Positions 1-9,914 are shown, counted from the stretch's first letter. The stretch is 64,000 bases of DNA from Planctomycetota bacterium (GCA_020631815.1 JACKGW010000014.1:1-64000), one strand, 5' to 3'. A program made the numbers and translations. Notes: a model not told the origin generated them from the letters alone.

Positions 1-167
1 GGGTCCGGCTGGCTTCCCCCCGACGGCCCGCCGTGGCACCATGGGCCCCGTTCGGAGGGAGCCGGGCCGCTCGAGGCCGCCCGGCGAGTTCAGCTGCCTC
101 GCGAGGCCCGTGGCCACAGGGATCCGTCCCTGGGGCTCGATGTCTGCGTGAGCAGGGAGGAGTCCCG

Positions 168-872
168 ATGCAGGTTCGCGCCGTACTCGGTCTCGCTGTC
201 GCCGTCGTGGCGCTCGGCTTGGCCGGTTGCTCCGCCTCGCCCAAGGCGTCGTTCCCCGGCTCGTTTGCCGAGCGCCCCGTGCTCGGTGCGCTGCCGCCCG
301 ACCTCCCGCAGAACCCCGAGCCCTGCGTCAGCTACTGCCGCGAAGAGGTGCCGGCGACCTACCGCATGGTCCCCAAGCTCTGCCAGGTGGACTGCGCCAA
401 GACCGTCAACATCGAGGAGACGGTCTACGAGATGCGTGCGCGCGAGGTCGAGGTCACGCCCCGCTGCACCAAGACCTACGAGGCCTGCGGCGAGCGTTGC
501 CAGCAGGAGCTCGTGCAGGTCAAGCCCGGCGGCTTCCGCTGGGTGCACGATCGCGACTGCAACTGCTGGCAGTACTGCGAGGCGCCGCCTGAGTACAAGT
601 GGTGCGACAAGACCGTCGAAGAGAACGGCATCCGCTACTGCGTCGAGACGCCGCCCGAGTACAAGACCGTCGTCGAGACCGTGCCCGTGCGTCGCACGCG
701 CACCGAGTACGTCCCGCCGCGCTACGAGGTGAAGTACGTGCGCGAGCTGTACAAGCCGTCCGAGACGGTGTGGGTGCCCCGCTGCGAGGGTGGCTGCATG
801 GTCGACGCTCGCAAGTGGTCGCCCGTGATGCCGGGTGGCGCGCTGGACTGCGGTTGCCCCAGCACGAACTGA
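168..872 (+). CDS. Cys-rich secreted lipoprotein
   Basis: A 234-residue lipoprotein with a hydrophobic signal segment (residues 5-20) and lipobox GLAGC, Cys21 being the lipidated residue. The mature part has 16 more cysteines, mostly in close pairs (CVSYC, CNCWQYC, RCEGGC). It also carries a recurring PPEYK / YVPPRYE motif among Thr/Val-rich strands, which suggests disulfide-linked beta repeats outside the cytoplasm. I do not recognise a named family. The ATG at 168 is chosen because AGGGAGG lies at 154-160. The frame is open back to 33, but a start there would bury the signal peptide. A strong terminator follows, so it is probably transcribed alone. Confidence 0.8.
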   Translation: MQVRAVLGLAVAVVALGLAGCSASPKASFPGSFAERPVLGALPPDLPQNPEPCVSYCREEVPATYRMVPKLCQVDCAKTVNIEETVYEMRAREVEVTPRCTKTYEACGERCQQELVQVKPGGFRWVHDRDCNCWQYCEAPPEYKWCDKTVEENGIRYCVETPPEYKTVVETVPVRRTRTEYVPPRYEVKYVRELYKPSETVWVPRCEGGCMVDARKWSPVMPGGALDCGCPSTN

Positions 873-899
873 CCGGCCTCACCGGTTTTCGATCCGCTC

Positions 900-938
900 G
901 ATGGCTCGTTCGCTTGGCGAACGGGCCATCGTCGTTTT
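900..938 (+). terminator. Intrinsic terminator after the Cys-rich lipoprotein gene
   Basis: A 14-bp stem runs from 900-913 (GATGGCTCGTTCGC) to 917-930 with one G-T wobble and a TTG loop. It is followed by GTCGTTTTCG. It lies 27 nt after the stop codon of the lipoprotein gene, in the right orientation to end its transcript. Confidence 0.8.
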
Positions 939-1083
939 CGCCCCGTGGCGCCCCGCAGGGCTCATGATCGATCGGCTTGAGAATGAGAACCCTTCGCAAG
1001 GTGCACCCCGATAGTCCGGGCGTTGGAGGTGGTGGCGTCGCTCGTTATGCTCCGCACCCGATCGCCTGAACCTCGGAGGAACC

Positions 1084-1443
1084 ATGACCCACGTCGTCAC
1101 CGCCCGCTGCGTCGACTGCCGCTACACCTACTGCGTCGTCGAGTGCCCGGTGTCCTGCTTCTACGAGGTCAAGGACCCGCACATGCTCGTGATCGACCCC
1201 GGCACGTGCATCGACTGCGAGGCCTGCGTGCCGCAGTGCCCGGTCAACGCGATCTACCCCGACCACGAGCTGCCCTCCGAGTACGCCGACTGGGAGGCCA
1301 AGAACGCCGAGCTCTTCGAGCAGGGCGAGAACGTGACCGAGGGCTCCGACCCGCTCGACTCGGCTCGCCTCCTGGAAGAGATCCAGGAGGAAGAGAAGGC
1401 CAAGGGCTGGTCCATCCCCGAGCCTTCGAAGGCGAGCGACTGA
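1084..1443 (+). CDS. fdxA: 7Fe (3Fe-4S/4Fe-4S) ferredoxin, FdxA type
   Basis: A soluble electron-transfer ferredoxin of 119 residues. Cysteines at 9, 12, 17, 21 and 25, and then C42-x2-C45-x2-C48-x3-C52-P, match the FdxA (Azotobacter ferredoxin I) pattern. In that family one 3Fe-4S and one 4Fe-4S cluster are bound and two of the N-terminal cysteines are not ligands. The C-terminal 60 residues are acidic and helical, as usual in the longer members of the family. CGGAGG at 1074-1079 precedes the ATG. The gene stands alone and converges on the M1 peptidase gene, so the sequence does not show its redox partner. Confidence 0.9.
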   Translation: MTHVVTARCVDCRYTYCVVECPVSCFYEVKDPHMLVIDPGTCIDCEACVPQCPVNAIYPDHELPSEYADWEAKNAELFEQGENVTEGSDPLDSARLLEEIQEEEKAKGWSIPEPSKASD

Positions 1444-1487
1444 TCCAGCCGCCCGTGCAGCCCAAGCCGTCGGAGAGGTAGCTCCCG

Positions 1488-3956
1488 CTACTTCGCCGGC
1501 GGCTTGATCGCTTCCAGGGCCTTCTTGGCGGCGCCACGTACGCCGCCGTTCCAGTCGTCCTTCGCCAGCGCTTCGAGCGCCGTGACCGCGGCCTCGATCT
1601 TGTAGCGCCCGCAGGCATCGGCGGCCCATTGGCGCATGCGGTGGTAGGGGTCGGTGAGCAGATCGGCCACGGCTGTGCGCACAGCAGGGTCTTCGGGCGC
1701 CAGGCGAAGCACGCAGTCCAACGCCGACTGGCGCAGGCGGTGGTGCGCGCCCCGGCCCCAGCAGTAGCCGAGGTACGGGAGCACCAGCGGGACGGCGTGG
1801 TCGTCGCCGAGTGCTTCCAGACCGCGGATCGCCCCCGTGCGGACGATGTCGACGTGCGAGTCGACCTGCAGCAGACCCTCCAGCACGTCGCGCGCGCCTT
1901 CGGCCTTCACGCGCCCGAGCGCATGGGCGGCGGCCGAGCGCACGTACGGATGCTCGGCGTCGTCGGTGACGCGCGCCCGCAGCGCGTCGGCGACCTGGGC
2001 CCGCGGGTAGGCCCCGAGGGCCTCGGCCACGGCTTCCCGCACCCGCGGGTCACGGTCGGTCGCGGCGGCCACGAGCACGGTGCCCGCGGCACGTCCCTGG
2101 AGCCGCCCGAGGATCTCCGCGACGCTCGCGCGGACGGCGGCGCTGGCATCGTCGGACATCGCCTTGGCCAACGCGGCCACCACGACGTCGCCGAACGGCT
2201 CCAGGGCCTCGGCGGCGTCGAGGCGTGCCGTGACGTCCGGGTCGCCCAGCAACATGGCGGTCCAGGCTTCGGGGCCCTGGTCGATGTCGGCCTTCAGCAG
2301 CAGGTCGCCGCCCACACCGAACCGCAGGTACGGCCCCGCATCCTTCGGCAGCGGAAACGTATGCCGCCGCGCATACAGCCGGAGCGGCGTCACCTCGCCA
2401 TCGGGTCCCCAGCGCACCGGCACCGTCATGCGGAACAGACCCTGCCCGCCCGCCTCGGGCTGCTCTTGCTCGACCACGAGCAGGCCGCGTGCGTCGTCGC
2501 GCGTCACGCGGAACCGCGGGTACCCGACGCCGTACACCCACTGGTCGAAGAACCACTTGAGGTCGCGGCCTGCCGCCTCCTCCAACGCCGTGCGCAGGTC
2601 TTCGCTGACCACGGTGCTGTCGTGGTGCCGGTCCACGTACGCGCGGATGCCGGCACGGAAGGCCTCGTCGCCGATCTCGCGCCGCAGCGTGTGCAGGATG
2701 CCCGAGCCGCGGTTGTAGGCCTTGCCACCCGACAGCTCCACGGGCCGGTCGCCGCGCGGATCCCGCTCCAGGCCCAGGGTCTCCGGGGTAGGCGTGTCCT
2801 GCATGTACCCACGGTTCTGTCGGCGCCGCTGCAGCTGCAGCTCCTCGGCGCCGTCGTGGTGCTCGAAGAACACGTCCGTCATGTACGTGGCAAAGCCCTC
2901 GTTGAGCCAGATGTGCTCCCACGTGCGGCACGTCAGCAGGTCACCGAACCACATGTGGGCCAGCTCGTGCGCCACCAGGCCATCGGAGCGGTAGTTCGGC
3001 CGCACCTTCTCCGTGTGCAGGGCGCGCATGTTGAGGGTCGTGGAGGTGACGTTCTCCATGCCGCCGTACACGAAGTCCCACACGTACGTCTGTGCGTAGC
3101 GCGTCCAGGGGTACGGCTCGTCGAGCCACGTGGTGAACACGTCCATCATCTCGCTGGTGAGCTTGAGCGACGTGGTCAGCTCTTCGCGACGCCCCGGCGG
3201 GCCGTTGAACTCGAGCGTCACGCCGTTCCAGTTGCTCGTCACCGTGTCGAAGTGACCCACGACCAACGAGATCAGGTAGCTGGGAGCGCGGTCGCGAAAG
3301 GCCCAGCGCTCGGTGTGCGTGCCGTCGTCGTGCTGGATCGGCCGGCGCCGCTCCCCGTTGCTGACACTCGTGAGGTCGTCGGGAATCCGCACCTCCAGCG
3401 TCCAGCGGCTGCGGTCGTCGGGCAGGTCGTAGCAGGGAATCCAACGCCGGTTCTCGTTGCCTTGCCCCTGGCTGTAGAGCAGCAGGGGGCGCTCGGGGTC
3501 CTGCGGGCACGGACGGTGGAAGAAGAGGCCCTGCGTGGGCGTGGCCACGTAGGCGATCCGCACGGTGGACGTGGCGCCCGCGGCCAGTGGCTCCCGGAGG
3601 TCGACCGTGAGCACGCCCTCGGCGAGGGCGTACGGCAGGGCTTCCCCCTCCATGTCCTTGGCCGAGGCAACCTCCATGTCGAGGGCATGGAGGCGCAGCT
3701 GGTGCACGCCGTCATGCAGCGCCGAGAACGAGACGTCGACTTCCCCCGTGACGGTCCCTGCTGCGAGGTCGGGCTGGACACGGATGGCGAGGTCCAGCTG
3801 GTCCACCTCGCGGGTCGTCGCGTCCAACGGCGGCGGCGGGGGCGCGGCCGCGGGCGCCGCGTCGGAGGCAGGCGGCTCGGCGCCCACGCTCCGACCGGCC
3901 AGCGGAGCGAGGAGCAGGGCGAGCAGCAGCGAAACGAGGGCAGAGCGGCGAACCAT
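1488..3956 (-). CDS. Secreted M1-family zinc aminopeptidase with C-terminal HEAT repeats
   Basis: An 822-residue exported metallopeptidase that removes N-terminal residues from peptides. It has a signal peptide (residues 1-26) and a Pro/Ala-rich linker. The M1 catalytic region carries the exopeptidase motif GGMEN (about residue 297) and the zinc motif HELAHMWFGD (about 327), with the downstream ligand in WLNEGFATY. After the thermolysin-like domain come alpha-helical HEAT-type repeats (about residues 560-820) instead of the ERAP1-like C-terminal domain of many M1 enzymes. The ATG at 3956 follows GGGAG with 5 nt spacing and gives a clean signal peptide. The longer frame to 4445 is rejected because it overlaps the divergent gene's leader. 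Confidence 0.9.
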   Translation of the reverse strand: MVRRSALVSLLLALLLAPLAGRSVGAEPPASDAAPAAAPPPPPLDATTREVDQLDLAIRVQPDLAAGTVTGEVDVSFSALHDGVHQLRLHALDMEVASAKDMEGEALPYALAEGVLTVDLREPLAAGATSTVRIAYVATPTQGLFFHRPCPQDPERPLLLYSQGQGNENRRWIPCYDLPDDRSRWTLEVRIPDDLTSVSNGERRRPIQHDDGTHTERWAFRDRAPSYLISLVVGHFDTVTSNWNGVTLEFNGPPGRREELTTSLKLTSEMMDVFTTWLDEPYPWTRYAQTYVWDFVYGGMENVTSTTLNMRALHTEKVRPNYRSDGLVAHELAHMWFGDLLTCRTWEHIWLNEGFATYMTDVFFEHHDGAEELQLQRRRQNRGYMQDTPTPETLGLERDPRGDRPVELSGGKAYNRGSGILHTLRREIGDEAFRAGIRAYVDRHHDSTVVSEDLRTALEEAAGRDLKWFFDQWVYGVGYPRFRVTRDDARGLLVVEQEQPEAGGQGLFRMTVPVRWGPDGEVTPLRLYARRHTFPLPKDAGPYLRFGVGGDLLLKADIDQGPEAWTAMLLGDPDVTARLDAAEALEPFGDVVVAALAKAMSDDASAAVRASVAEILGRLQGRAAGTVLVAAATDRDPRVREAVAEALGAYPRAQVADALRARVTDDAEHPYVRSAAAHALGRVKAEGARDVLEGLLQVDSHVDIVRTGAIRGLEALGDDHAVPLVLPYLGYCWGRGAHHRLRQSALDCVLRLAPEDPAVRTAVADLLTDPYHRMRQWAADACGRYKIEAAVTALEALAKDDWNGGVRGAAKKALEAIKPPAK

Positions 3957-4074
3957 GGTGTCTCCCGGTGACGCGCGCATGGTGCCTGCCCGCGCGGATG
4001 GGCGCCATGGGCACCTCCAAAGCCGCCGAGGACTTGCCCTGCACCGGGCCGGGCCGACACTCTGGAGGATGCCG

Positions 4075-5745
4075 ATGTCCCGTCGTACGGCCCTGGTGCC
4101 CCTCGTTCTCGTCCTGTTGCTCCTGGCGGCTCCTGCCGTCCGGGCCGAACGCGTCCCCCTCGTGCCGCCGGAGCGCCTGCCCGTCGTCGGTACGTGTGCG
4201 CCGATCGCCGAAGGCAACGTCACGCACGTGCTCACCTCGCCGCCGGAGACGCCGGGTTGGTGGTTCCGCGTTGCCGGCATGCCCGAAGAGGTCGACGAGA
4301 ACCGGCTCGGCGAGGTGCTGGCGGCGCGCGTCGGCCCCCTGGCCGCCGGCGCACGCACCGAGCACGCCGTGTGGATCACGTGTGCGGCCGACCACAAGTG
4401 GGCCCACGTCGTGAAGGTGCTGATCGCCTGCGACCGTGCGGGCATCTACCGGGTCGGCGTGCGCGTGCGCAGCGACTCCGCCGCGGGTGTGTTCGGCTTC
4501 CCCCTGTTCCTGCCGCCGCCGCACGACGCCGTCGCCACGCCTCAGGGCAAGGCCGTCGGCCTCGAGGTGCGGCTGCAGACCGTGCTCGACCGCAGCAAGA
4601 TGCCCGACCAGCCGCCGGACGCCCCCGCCGACGACCCGGGTGGCGTGAAGCGCAGCAACCCGGTGCTGGTCTACACCGCGGCGCGTCGCGCCGTGGAGCG
4701 TCATGGCGCCGTCGTCGCCACCGCGCGGTTGGCCGCCAACGCCAACGTGCAGGACGCGCTGTCGATCCTCGATGGGCTCTACCGCGCCGGGTGTGCCGGC
4801 GTGCGCATGCCGCAGCGGGCGTTGGCCGGCGATCCCGCCTTGCCCGTGTTCCCGCTGGTGTGGGTGAACGGCATCGCGCTCGGCGACGGCGCGCCCCCGG
4901 CCCCCCTTCCTCCCGTCGCTCCGCGGGCGGAGCCGTGGGGCCTGTACGGCGCCAACCGCCCCGGCTGGCTCGACCTCGACATCGTCGAGGAATCGCAGGT
5001 CGTGCGCGACGCGTCGCTCAAGTCCTGGATCGCCCAGGGGCGCATGCCCGCGTTCGAGCGCGAGCGCTCCGGAGCGGCGCTGGCCGAGTGGGGCGAAGAC
5101 ATGGGCGCCGTGCTGGGCGAGGCGATGCGCGGCCAAGCCCAGCGTCTGGCCGCCTACCTGGCCAGCGCGGCCAGTGTGCCGGAAGCCTCCGCCGAGCTCA
5201 GGGCGCGCCTGGCGCGCGAAGGCGGTGGCCTCGACGCCGTCCGTCCTTCGAACGTGGCCGTGACGCTCGAGCTGCTGCAAGGTGGTACCGCCGTCGGGCG
5301 CGTGGCCGCCCTCGTGCAGCTGGGCAGCACGCGCTCGAGCGTCGTCTGGATGCGCTGGATGGGACCGGGCGGCGTGGAGGGTGCCGTGACAGCGTCGCGG
5401 GGCGTGGCGTCGGCGCTGCGGCTGTTCCTGGAGGGCGAGCTCTTGGCGTGTCGCTCCGGGGGGGCTGCAGCCATGACGTGGGCGCAGCCCGACGACGTGG
5501 TCAGCGGCTACCCGCTGGTCGCCCGCGAGAGCGTGCAGCGCACGATGGCGGGCCGGGAGGCCTCCGCGCAGCAGCTGCAGCAGGCCCTCGAGCACGTGGC
5601 CTTCGATGCCGTGCGCGTCCTGCCCGGCCAAGCGTCCGCCGCGCTGCTACAGGCCGGCCGTGTGGTCGGTGTGGGCTACCTGCTGCTGGCCGCCGAGGAC
5701 GACGGCCTGCTTCTTCGCGACGTGCAGGTACGCCGCGCCGAATAG
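4075..5745 (+). CDS. Secreted protein of unknown function
   Basis: A 556-residue protein with a clear signal peptide (RRTALVPLVLVLLLL, cleavage near AVRA). I see no catalytic motif and do not recognise the family. The mature part is a mixed alpha/beta sequence with a Pro-rich patch near residues 280-290 (APPAPLPPVAP) and no transmembrane segment. The ATG at 4075 is preceded by GGAGG at 4064-4068; an in-frame ATG at 4069 would sit directly on that site. It is divergent from the M1 peptidase gene across 118 bp, so the two may share a control region. It converges on the VWA gene at 5777. Confidence 0.7.
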   Translation: MSRRTALVPLVLVLLLLAAPAVRAERVPLVPPERLPVVGTCAPIAEGNVTHVLTSPPETPGWWFRVAGMPEEVDENRLGEVLAARVGPLAAGARTEHAVWITCAADHKWAHVVKVLIACDRAGIYRVGVRVRSDSAAGVFGFPLFLPPPHDAVATPQGKAVGLEVRLQTVLDRSKMPDQPPDAPADDPGGVKRSNPVLVYTAARRAVERHGAVVATARLAANANVQDALSILDGLYRAGCAGVRMPQRALAGDPALPVFPLVWVNGIALGDGAPPAPLPPVAPRAEPWGLYGANRPGWLDLDIVEESQVVRDASLKSWIAQGRMPAFERERSGAALAEWGEDMGAVLGEAMRGQAQRLAAYLASAASVPEASAELRARLAREGGGLDAVRPSNVAVTLELLQGGTAVGRVAALVQLGSTRSSVVWMRWMGPGGVEGAVTASRGVASALRLFLEGELLACRSGGAAAMTWAQPDDVVSGYPLVARESVQRTMAGREASAQQLQQALEHVAFDAVRVLPGQASAALLQAGRVVGVGYLLLAAEDDGLLLRDVQVRRAE

Positions 5746-5776
5746 CGCGTCGCCGCCACGCCAGGGCCGCCCGCTC

Positions 5777-7471
5777 CTACTCCACGCCTGCCGCGCGGTA
5801 CTCGCCGCCGGTGGCCGACGCGAGCTGCTGCATCAGCGTGCGGTTGTGGTTGGGCCCGATGCCGATCGTGTGCACCACGCAGCGGTAGATCTGGTTGGCT
5901 TCGAGGAAGCGCGCCATCCCTTCGCGGGTGATGGCCTCGGAGGGCTGGCCGCTTGCGTCCGTCGGTGAGCCGTCGGAGAGCAGGAAGATCGTGTTGGCGC
6001 CACCCGAGGCGTTCTTCTTGCGCCCCTTGGCCTTCGGATCGCTGTCCGCGTACTCCAGGGCCTTGAGCAGGGCGTCGAACATCAGCGTGGAACCCTGCGG
6101 CTTGAGGTCCATGAACCAATTCGTGGCGTCTTCCTTGTTCTGGGCGGAGGCCGGCTCCATGGCGGGCGCCTCCTTCCAGACGATCACGTCGCTGCTGTAG
6201 AAGACCACCGCGAAGCGCACGTCCTTGGCGAGGTGGGCTACGCACTGGGCCAGCTTGTTCTTGGCGACTTCCATGCGCGTGTCGCCGCCCACGGCCTCGT
6301 CGGGCTTGCTGCCGCCCGCGCCACCGCCGCTGCCGCCGGTCACGGGGCCCTTCGGCTTGTCTTCCTTCTCGCGCGACTTCTCGCCCGCGGGCTCGCTCAT
6401 GCTGCCGGAGCGGTCCAGCACGAACACGATGGCCTGGCTGTCGGTGGGGATGTCGTAGAACGTCGTCCGGGTGCCCGTGCCGGCATGCTCGCGCTTCTGC
6501 GGACGATGGCGGTTGCCGTCGTCCTGCTCGGACCACGCGGTACCTTCCTTCTCCCACCACGTCTTCCAGATGCGCGCGACGGCGTTGAAGGACTGCCCCG
6601 TGTACCAGTGCAGGACTTCCTCGATCTCCTGCGCCTCGAAGGCCTTGGCCCGCTCCAGGGCTTGGATCAGCGCCGGTACGGCGCGCGGTTGCGAGTACTC
6701 GCGGAGCGCATACACGGCGCAACGGCGTACGAGCACGTGGGGGGAACGCAGACCCGCCACCACGAGGTCGAAGCCCTCGTCGGACTTCTGCTCCGCGAGC
6801 GCGGCGAAGACCACGGCCTGCTCCTTGGGGGAGCCCGCGCTGCCCGCGGTGGCAAGCAGCGCCTCGCGGACCCGCTCGAAGGGTTGGGCCACGAGACAGC
6901 GCGCGATCGCCACGCGCAGATCGATCGTCTCGTCCTTGTCCTTGCGCCGCAGCTGGGGAAGGCCGTCCTGCATGAACCAGTCGGCGGCGGCCGCGCCCAT
7001 GCGCTTGACGACCTCTTCGATGACGTGACGCGTAGCGTCTTCGGCGTCGACGGCCGCTCGCGTGTCCTTGACGGCCTTGCGTAGCGTGTTGAGGGCGTTG
7101 ACCTGCTTGGCGTCGGTGGGCGGCTTGTCGCCGATGCTCTTGCGAAGCATCACCTCGTACTTGTCGAGTCGCTCGAGGGCCTCCGCGTATGCGGGGGCGA
7201 GCTCCTTCTCTTCCCACTGGGCCGACTTCACGTGCCATTCGACGAGCAGGTCGGCAGCCTCGCCGCTGTCCAGCTCGCCCAGGGCCTCGACGGCCTTGCG
7301 CTTGGGGCCGGCCTGCCCGACCTCGTCCATCAGGGCCTTGGCCGCCTTGCGTGCTTCGCGGAAGTCGCCCTCGTCGGCGTCGGCCGTGGTCGTGCGCAGC
7401 GCCGTGACGAGCAGCGCGACCAGGGCGAGAGTGGGAAGACCAAGGCGCGCCAGGGGGATGCGGATGGGCAT
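5777..7471 (-). CDS. Exported HEAT-repeat / von Willebrand factor A protein
   Basis: A 564-residue protein with an N-terminal signal or anchor (residues 8-30). A helical HEAT-like region follows (about 35-300), with a VLVRRCAVYALREY repeat. Then comes a VWA domain with an intact MIDAS motif DRSGSMS at about residue 352. A Gly/Ser-rich insertion sits just after the MIDAS serines, and a conserved SDGSPTD motif lies further on. VWA domains bind metal-dependently to protein partners, so a scaffold or adhesion role in the envelope is likely. It lies 25 nt downstream of the sigma factor/anti-sigma-VWA pair in the same direction and is probably the third gene of that unit. Confidence 0.8.
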   Translation of the reverse strand: MPIRIPLARLGLPTLALVALLVTALRTTTADADEGDFREARKAAKALMDEVGQAGPKRKAVEALGELDSGEAADLLVEWHVKSAQWEEKELAPAYAEALERLDKYEVMLRKSIGDKPPTDAKQVNALNTLRKAVKDTRAAVDAEDATRHVIEEVVKRMGAAAADWFMQDGLPQLRRKDKDETIDLRVAIARCLVAQPFERVREALLATAGSAGSPKEQAVVFAALAEQKSDEGFDLVVAGLRSPHVLVRRCAVYALREYSQPRAVPALIQALERAKAFEAQEIEEVLHWYTGQSFNAVARIWKTWWEKEGTAWSEQDDGNRHRPQKREHAGTGTRTTFYDIPTDSQAIVFVLDRSGSMSEPAGEKSREKEDKPKGPVTGGSGGGAGGSKPDEAVGGDTRMEVAKNKLAQCVAHLAKDVRFAVVFYSSDVIVWKEAPAMEPASAQNKEDATNWFMDLKPQGSTLMFDALLKALEYADSDPKAKGRKKNASGGANTIFLLSDGSPTDASGQPSEAITREGMARFLEANQIYRCVVHTIGIGPNHNRTLMQQLASATGGEYRAAGVE

Positions 7472-7496
7472 CCCCCCAGCGTAGCGGGCGCGGGGT

Positions 7497-9914
7497 CTAC
7501 CGTGCCAGCGTGGACGCGCGCTTGGCCAGGTCGACGAAGGCCTTTCGTTCCGCGTCCTCGCCCGCCGCGGGCGTGAGCAGCTCGAGCGCGCCGTCCGCGC
7601 CGAAGCGCACCGCCGCGGGCTCGCGGCGCAGCCACGCGCCGAACGCCGCCACGCCGGCGGCCCACTGGACGTCCACGTCGGCCTGCGCGAAGCCCAGTCC
7701 CGTGTCGAAGAGGTTCTCTTCGACGAGCACGCTCTCGCTGGCCGTGGGCTCCTTGGCCCGCATGCGCCACATCAGGAGCGGCTGCTCTTCGTCGTCGCCG
7801 CGGTCGGCGCGTCGCTTCTCTTCGTCCTTCGGCTTCGGCGAGGCGACGAAGGGGTTCTCGTCCGGCTCGACCGGGAGGCCCAGGCCCGCGGGGATGATCT
7901 CGTAGAGCGCCGTCACCTCGTGACCGGCGCCGATGTCGCCGGCGTCCTTGCGGTCGTCGCTGAAGTCGGCCGTCGCCAGCCGACGGTTGGCGTAGCCCAG
8001 CAGGCGCCACGCGCCGACGCGCTCGGGGTTGAAGAAGACCTGCACCTTCGCGTCCTTGGCCACGGGGATCAGGGTTCCGACCAAGCCGTCGACCAGCACC
8101 TTCTGCGACTCCGCGATCGTGTCCAGATACGCATACGTGCCGTTACCGCGGTTGCTCAGGCGCTCCAGGCGATCGTCCTTGACGTTGCCCATGCCCATGC
8201 CGAACACGCTCAGCCACACGCCGGTGGAGGCCTGCTCGGCGATCAGGGCTTCGAGCTGGTCCGTGTCGCTCACGCCGATGTTGAAGTCGCCGTCGGTCAT
8301 CAGCAGGACGCGACGGACGGCGCCTTCTTCGGCGGCGAAGGCGCGCGCCTGCTCGTAGGCCATCTGGATGCCGCCAGCGCCGTTGGTGCCGCCACTTGCC
8401 GACAGACGGTCGATGGCGGCTTGGATCGTCTCCCGCTCGGAACCGGACGTGCTCGGAAGCGCGACGCGCGCTTCGTTGGCGTAGGTCACGATGGCGATGC
8501 GGTCGTCGGCCCGCAGGCGCGAGAGCAGCAAGGTGAGCGTGTGTTTCGCCAAGGGCAGGCGGTCGTCGTTCTTCATGGAGCCCGACACGTCGAGCAAGAA
8601 CACCAGGTGCACCGGCGGCCGCTTGGCCTCCTCGACCTCGCGAGCCTTGATGCCGAAGCGAACCAGTCGGTGCGTATCGTCCCAGGGGCAGGCGGCGACC
8701 GTGGCATGCATGCGCAGCGGGAACGCGTCGCCATCCAGGGGCGGTGCGTAGCCGTAGTCGAAAGCGTTCAACAGCTCTTCGATGCGCACGGCATCGGCTG
8801 GCGGCAAGCGGCCCTCGCGCACCATGCGGCGGACGATGGAGAGCGAGGCCGTGTCGACGTCCAGCGAGAAGGTGCTGGTGTGCTCCTTGTCGATGGACGT
8901 CCAACCCGGATCCACGACGTGTCCGAACTCGTTGCCCGTCGCCGGGATCTTCGTGGGCAGGTCACTCTCGGCGTCGACGACACGCACGCGCAGCACCCGC
9001 TCGCTCGAGCCCACGTTGCCGTCGGTCGCGCCCTGCGGACTCGGGAACGCGCTGCCCGCACCCCCGGCGATGCCGATGGCGGGGTCCGACGCCGGTACCT
9101 GGACCATCTCGACCTTCAGCCGCGGGACCGCCGGGCCTTCGAGGACACTCACGGTGGTCCCCGGCCCCGAGGGCGGAGAGGCAGGCGGAAGCATCAGCGG
9201 CGCGTCCGTGTGCGCGCGTTGGCCGGGCTGCACGGGAATCGGCACGACGCGGTTCTCGGGTGCCACGACGCTCGGCGCGCGTCCGCCGACCAGGTGAGGA
9301 CCACGACCTTCCGACACAAGCTCGCGCAGTCGGTCTTCCTCCGTACGAATCCCCTCCGCCGCCTTCGATGCCTGCTCGAGTGCCTGCCCGAAGCGGTCGG
9401 AGACCCGAGACTGCGCTCGATCCAAGGTCAATCGGTTGTCGGCCAGCTCGACGTGGGCACGCTTCGTCTCGTCGCGGGCCGCGGCTTCGACCAGGTCCGT
9501 GCCGACGGGCGCGCTGGCCTCCGGGGGCAACGGAAGAGGATGTACGTCGGCGTCGGAGGCCAGGCCGTCCACGCGGGCCACCTCGACCACGCCGCTGTCC
9601 GTGGCGCGTGGCCGCCGCGAGCTGGCGTCCACGGCCCACCACAGCGTGGCCGCCGCGAGCGCCGCGGCCGCAGCGCGATGCCAGGCGAAGCCGGAGGCCA
9701 GTGGCGCGGCGACGGAGGTCGTCGTCTGCGGCGTCTCGAGCACGGGCTCGTTGCGCAGCGCCTCGGTCACGGGACCGAGCAGGGCGCGCAGGGCTTCGAC
9801 CTCGCCGCGAAGCGCGTCGTCGCCGTCGAGCTCCGCTTCGAAGGCCTCGCGCTCGTCGCCGGACAGCTCGTCCAGCACGTAGGCGGTCAGGCGGGGATCG
9901 TCGTTCGGGTTCAT
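7497..9914 (-). CDS. Anti-sigma-like N-terminus fused to a YfbK-type von Willebrand protein
   Basis: An 805-residue membrane protein. Residues 1-45 (DPRLTAYVLDELSGDEREAF) look like the cytoplasmic helical part of planctomycete ECF anti-sigma factors, here without Cys/His zinc ligands. A transmembrane helix follows at about 80-96, then a Pro/Ala-rich linker. The YfbK-type extracytoplasmic region starts with STFSLDVDTAS and LPPADAVRIEE. Its VWA domain has MIDAS DVSGSMK at about residue 438. The C-terminal part matches the DUF3520 region of YfbK proteins. The start overlaps the stop of the sigma factor gene by ATGA, so translation is coupled. The likely role is to hold the sigma factor at the membrane and release it on an external signal; this is inference. 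Confidence 0.85.
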   Translation of the reverse strand: MNPNDDPRLTAYVLDELSGDEREAFEAELDGDDALRGEVEALRALLGPVTEALRNEPVLETPQTTTSVAAPLASGFAWHRAAAAALAAATLWWAVDASSRRPRATDSGVVEVARVDGLASDADVHPLPLPPEASAPVGTDLVEAAARDETKRAHVELADNRLTLDRAQSRVSDRFGQALEQASKAAEGIRTEEDRLRELVSEGRGPHLVGGRAPSVVAPENRVVPIPVQPGQRAHTDAPLMLPPASPPSGPGTTVSVLEGPAVPRLKVEMVQVPASDPAIGIAGGAGSAFPSPQGATDGNVGSSERVLRVRVVDAESDLPTKIPATGNEFGHVVDPGWTSIDKEHTSTFSLDVDTASLSIVRRMVREGRLPPADAVRIEELLNAFDYGYAPPLDGDAFPLRMHATVAACPWDDTHRLVRFGIKAREVEEAKRPPVHLVFLLDVSGSMKNDDRLPLAKHTLTLLLSRLRADDRIAIVTYANEARVALPSTSGSERETIQAAIDRLSASGGTNGAGGIQMAYEQARAFAAEEGAVRRVLLMTDGDFNIGVSDTDQLEALIAEQASTGVWLSVFGMGMGNVKDDRLERLSNRGNGTYAYLDTIAESQKVLVDGLVGTLIPVAKDAKVQVFFNPERVGAWRLLGYANRRLATADFSDDRKDAGDIGAGHEVTALYEIIPAGLGLPVEPDENPFVASPKPKDEEKRRADRGDDEEQPLLMWRMRAKEPTASESVLVEENLFDTGLGFAQADVDVQWAAGVAAFGAWLRREPAAVRFGADGALELLTPAAGEDAERKAFVDLAKRASTLAR

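Noticed and set aside
1629..3971. 780-codon frame on the plus strand opposite the M1 peptidase
   Set aside because: It is the antisense shadow of a gene with clear catalytic motifs; long spurious frames are expected at this G+C content.
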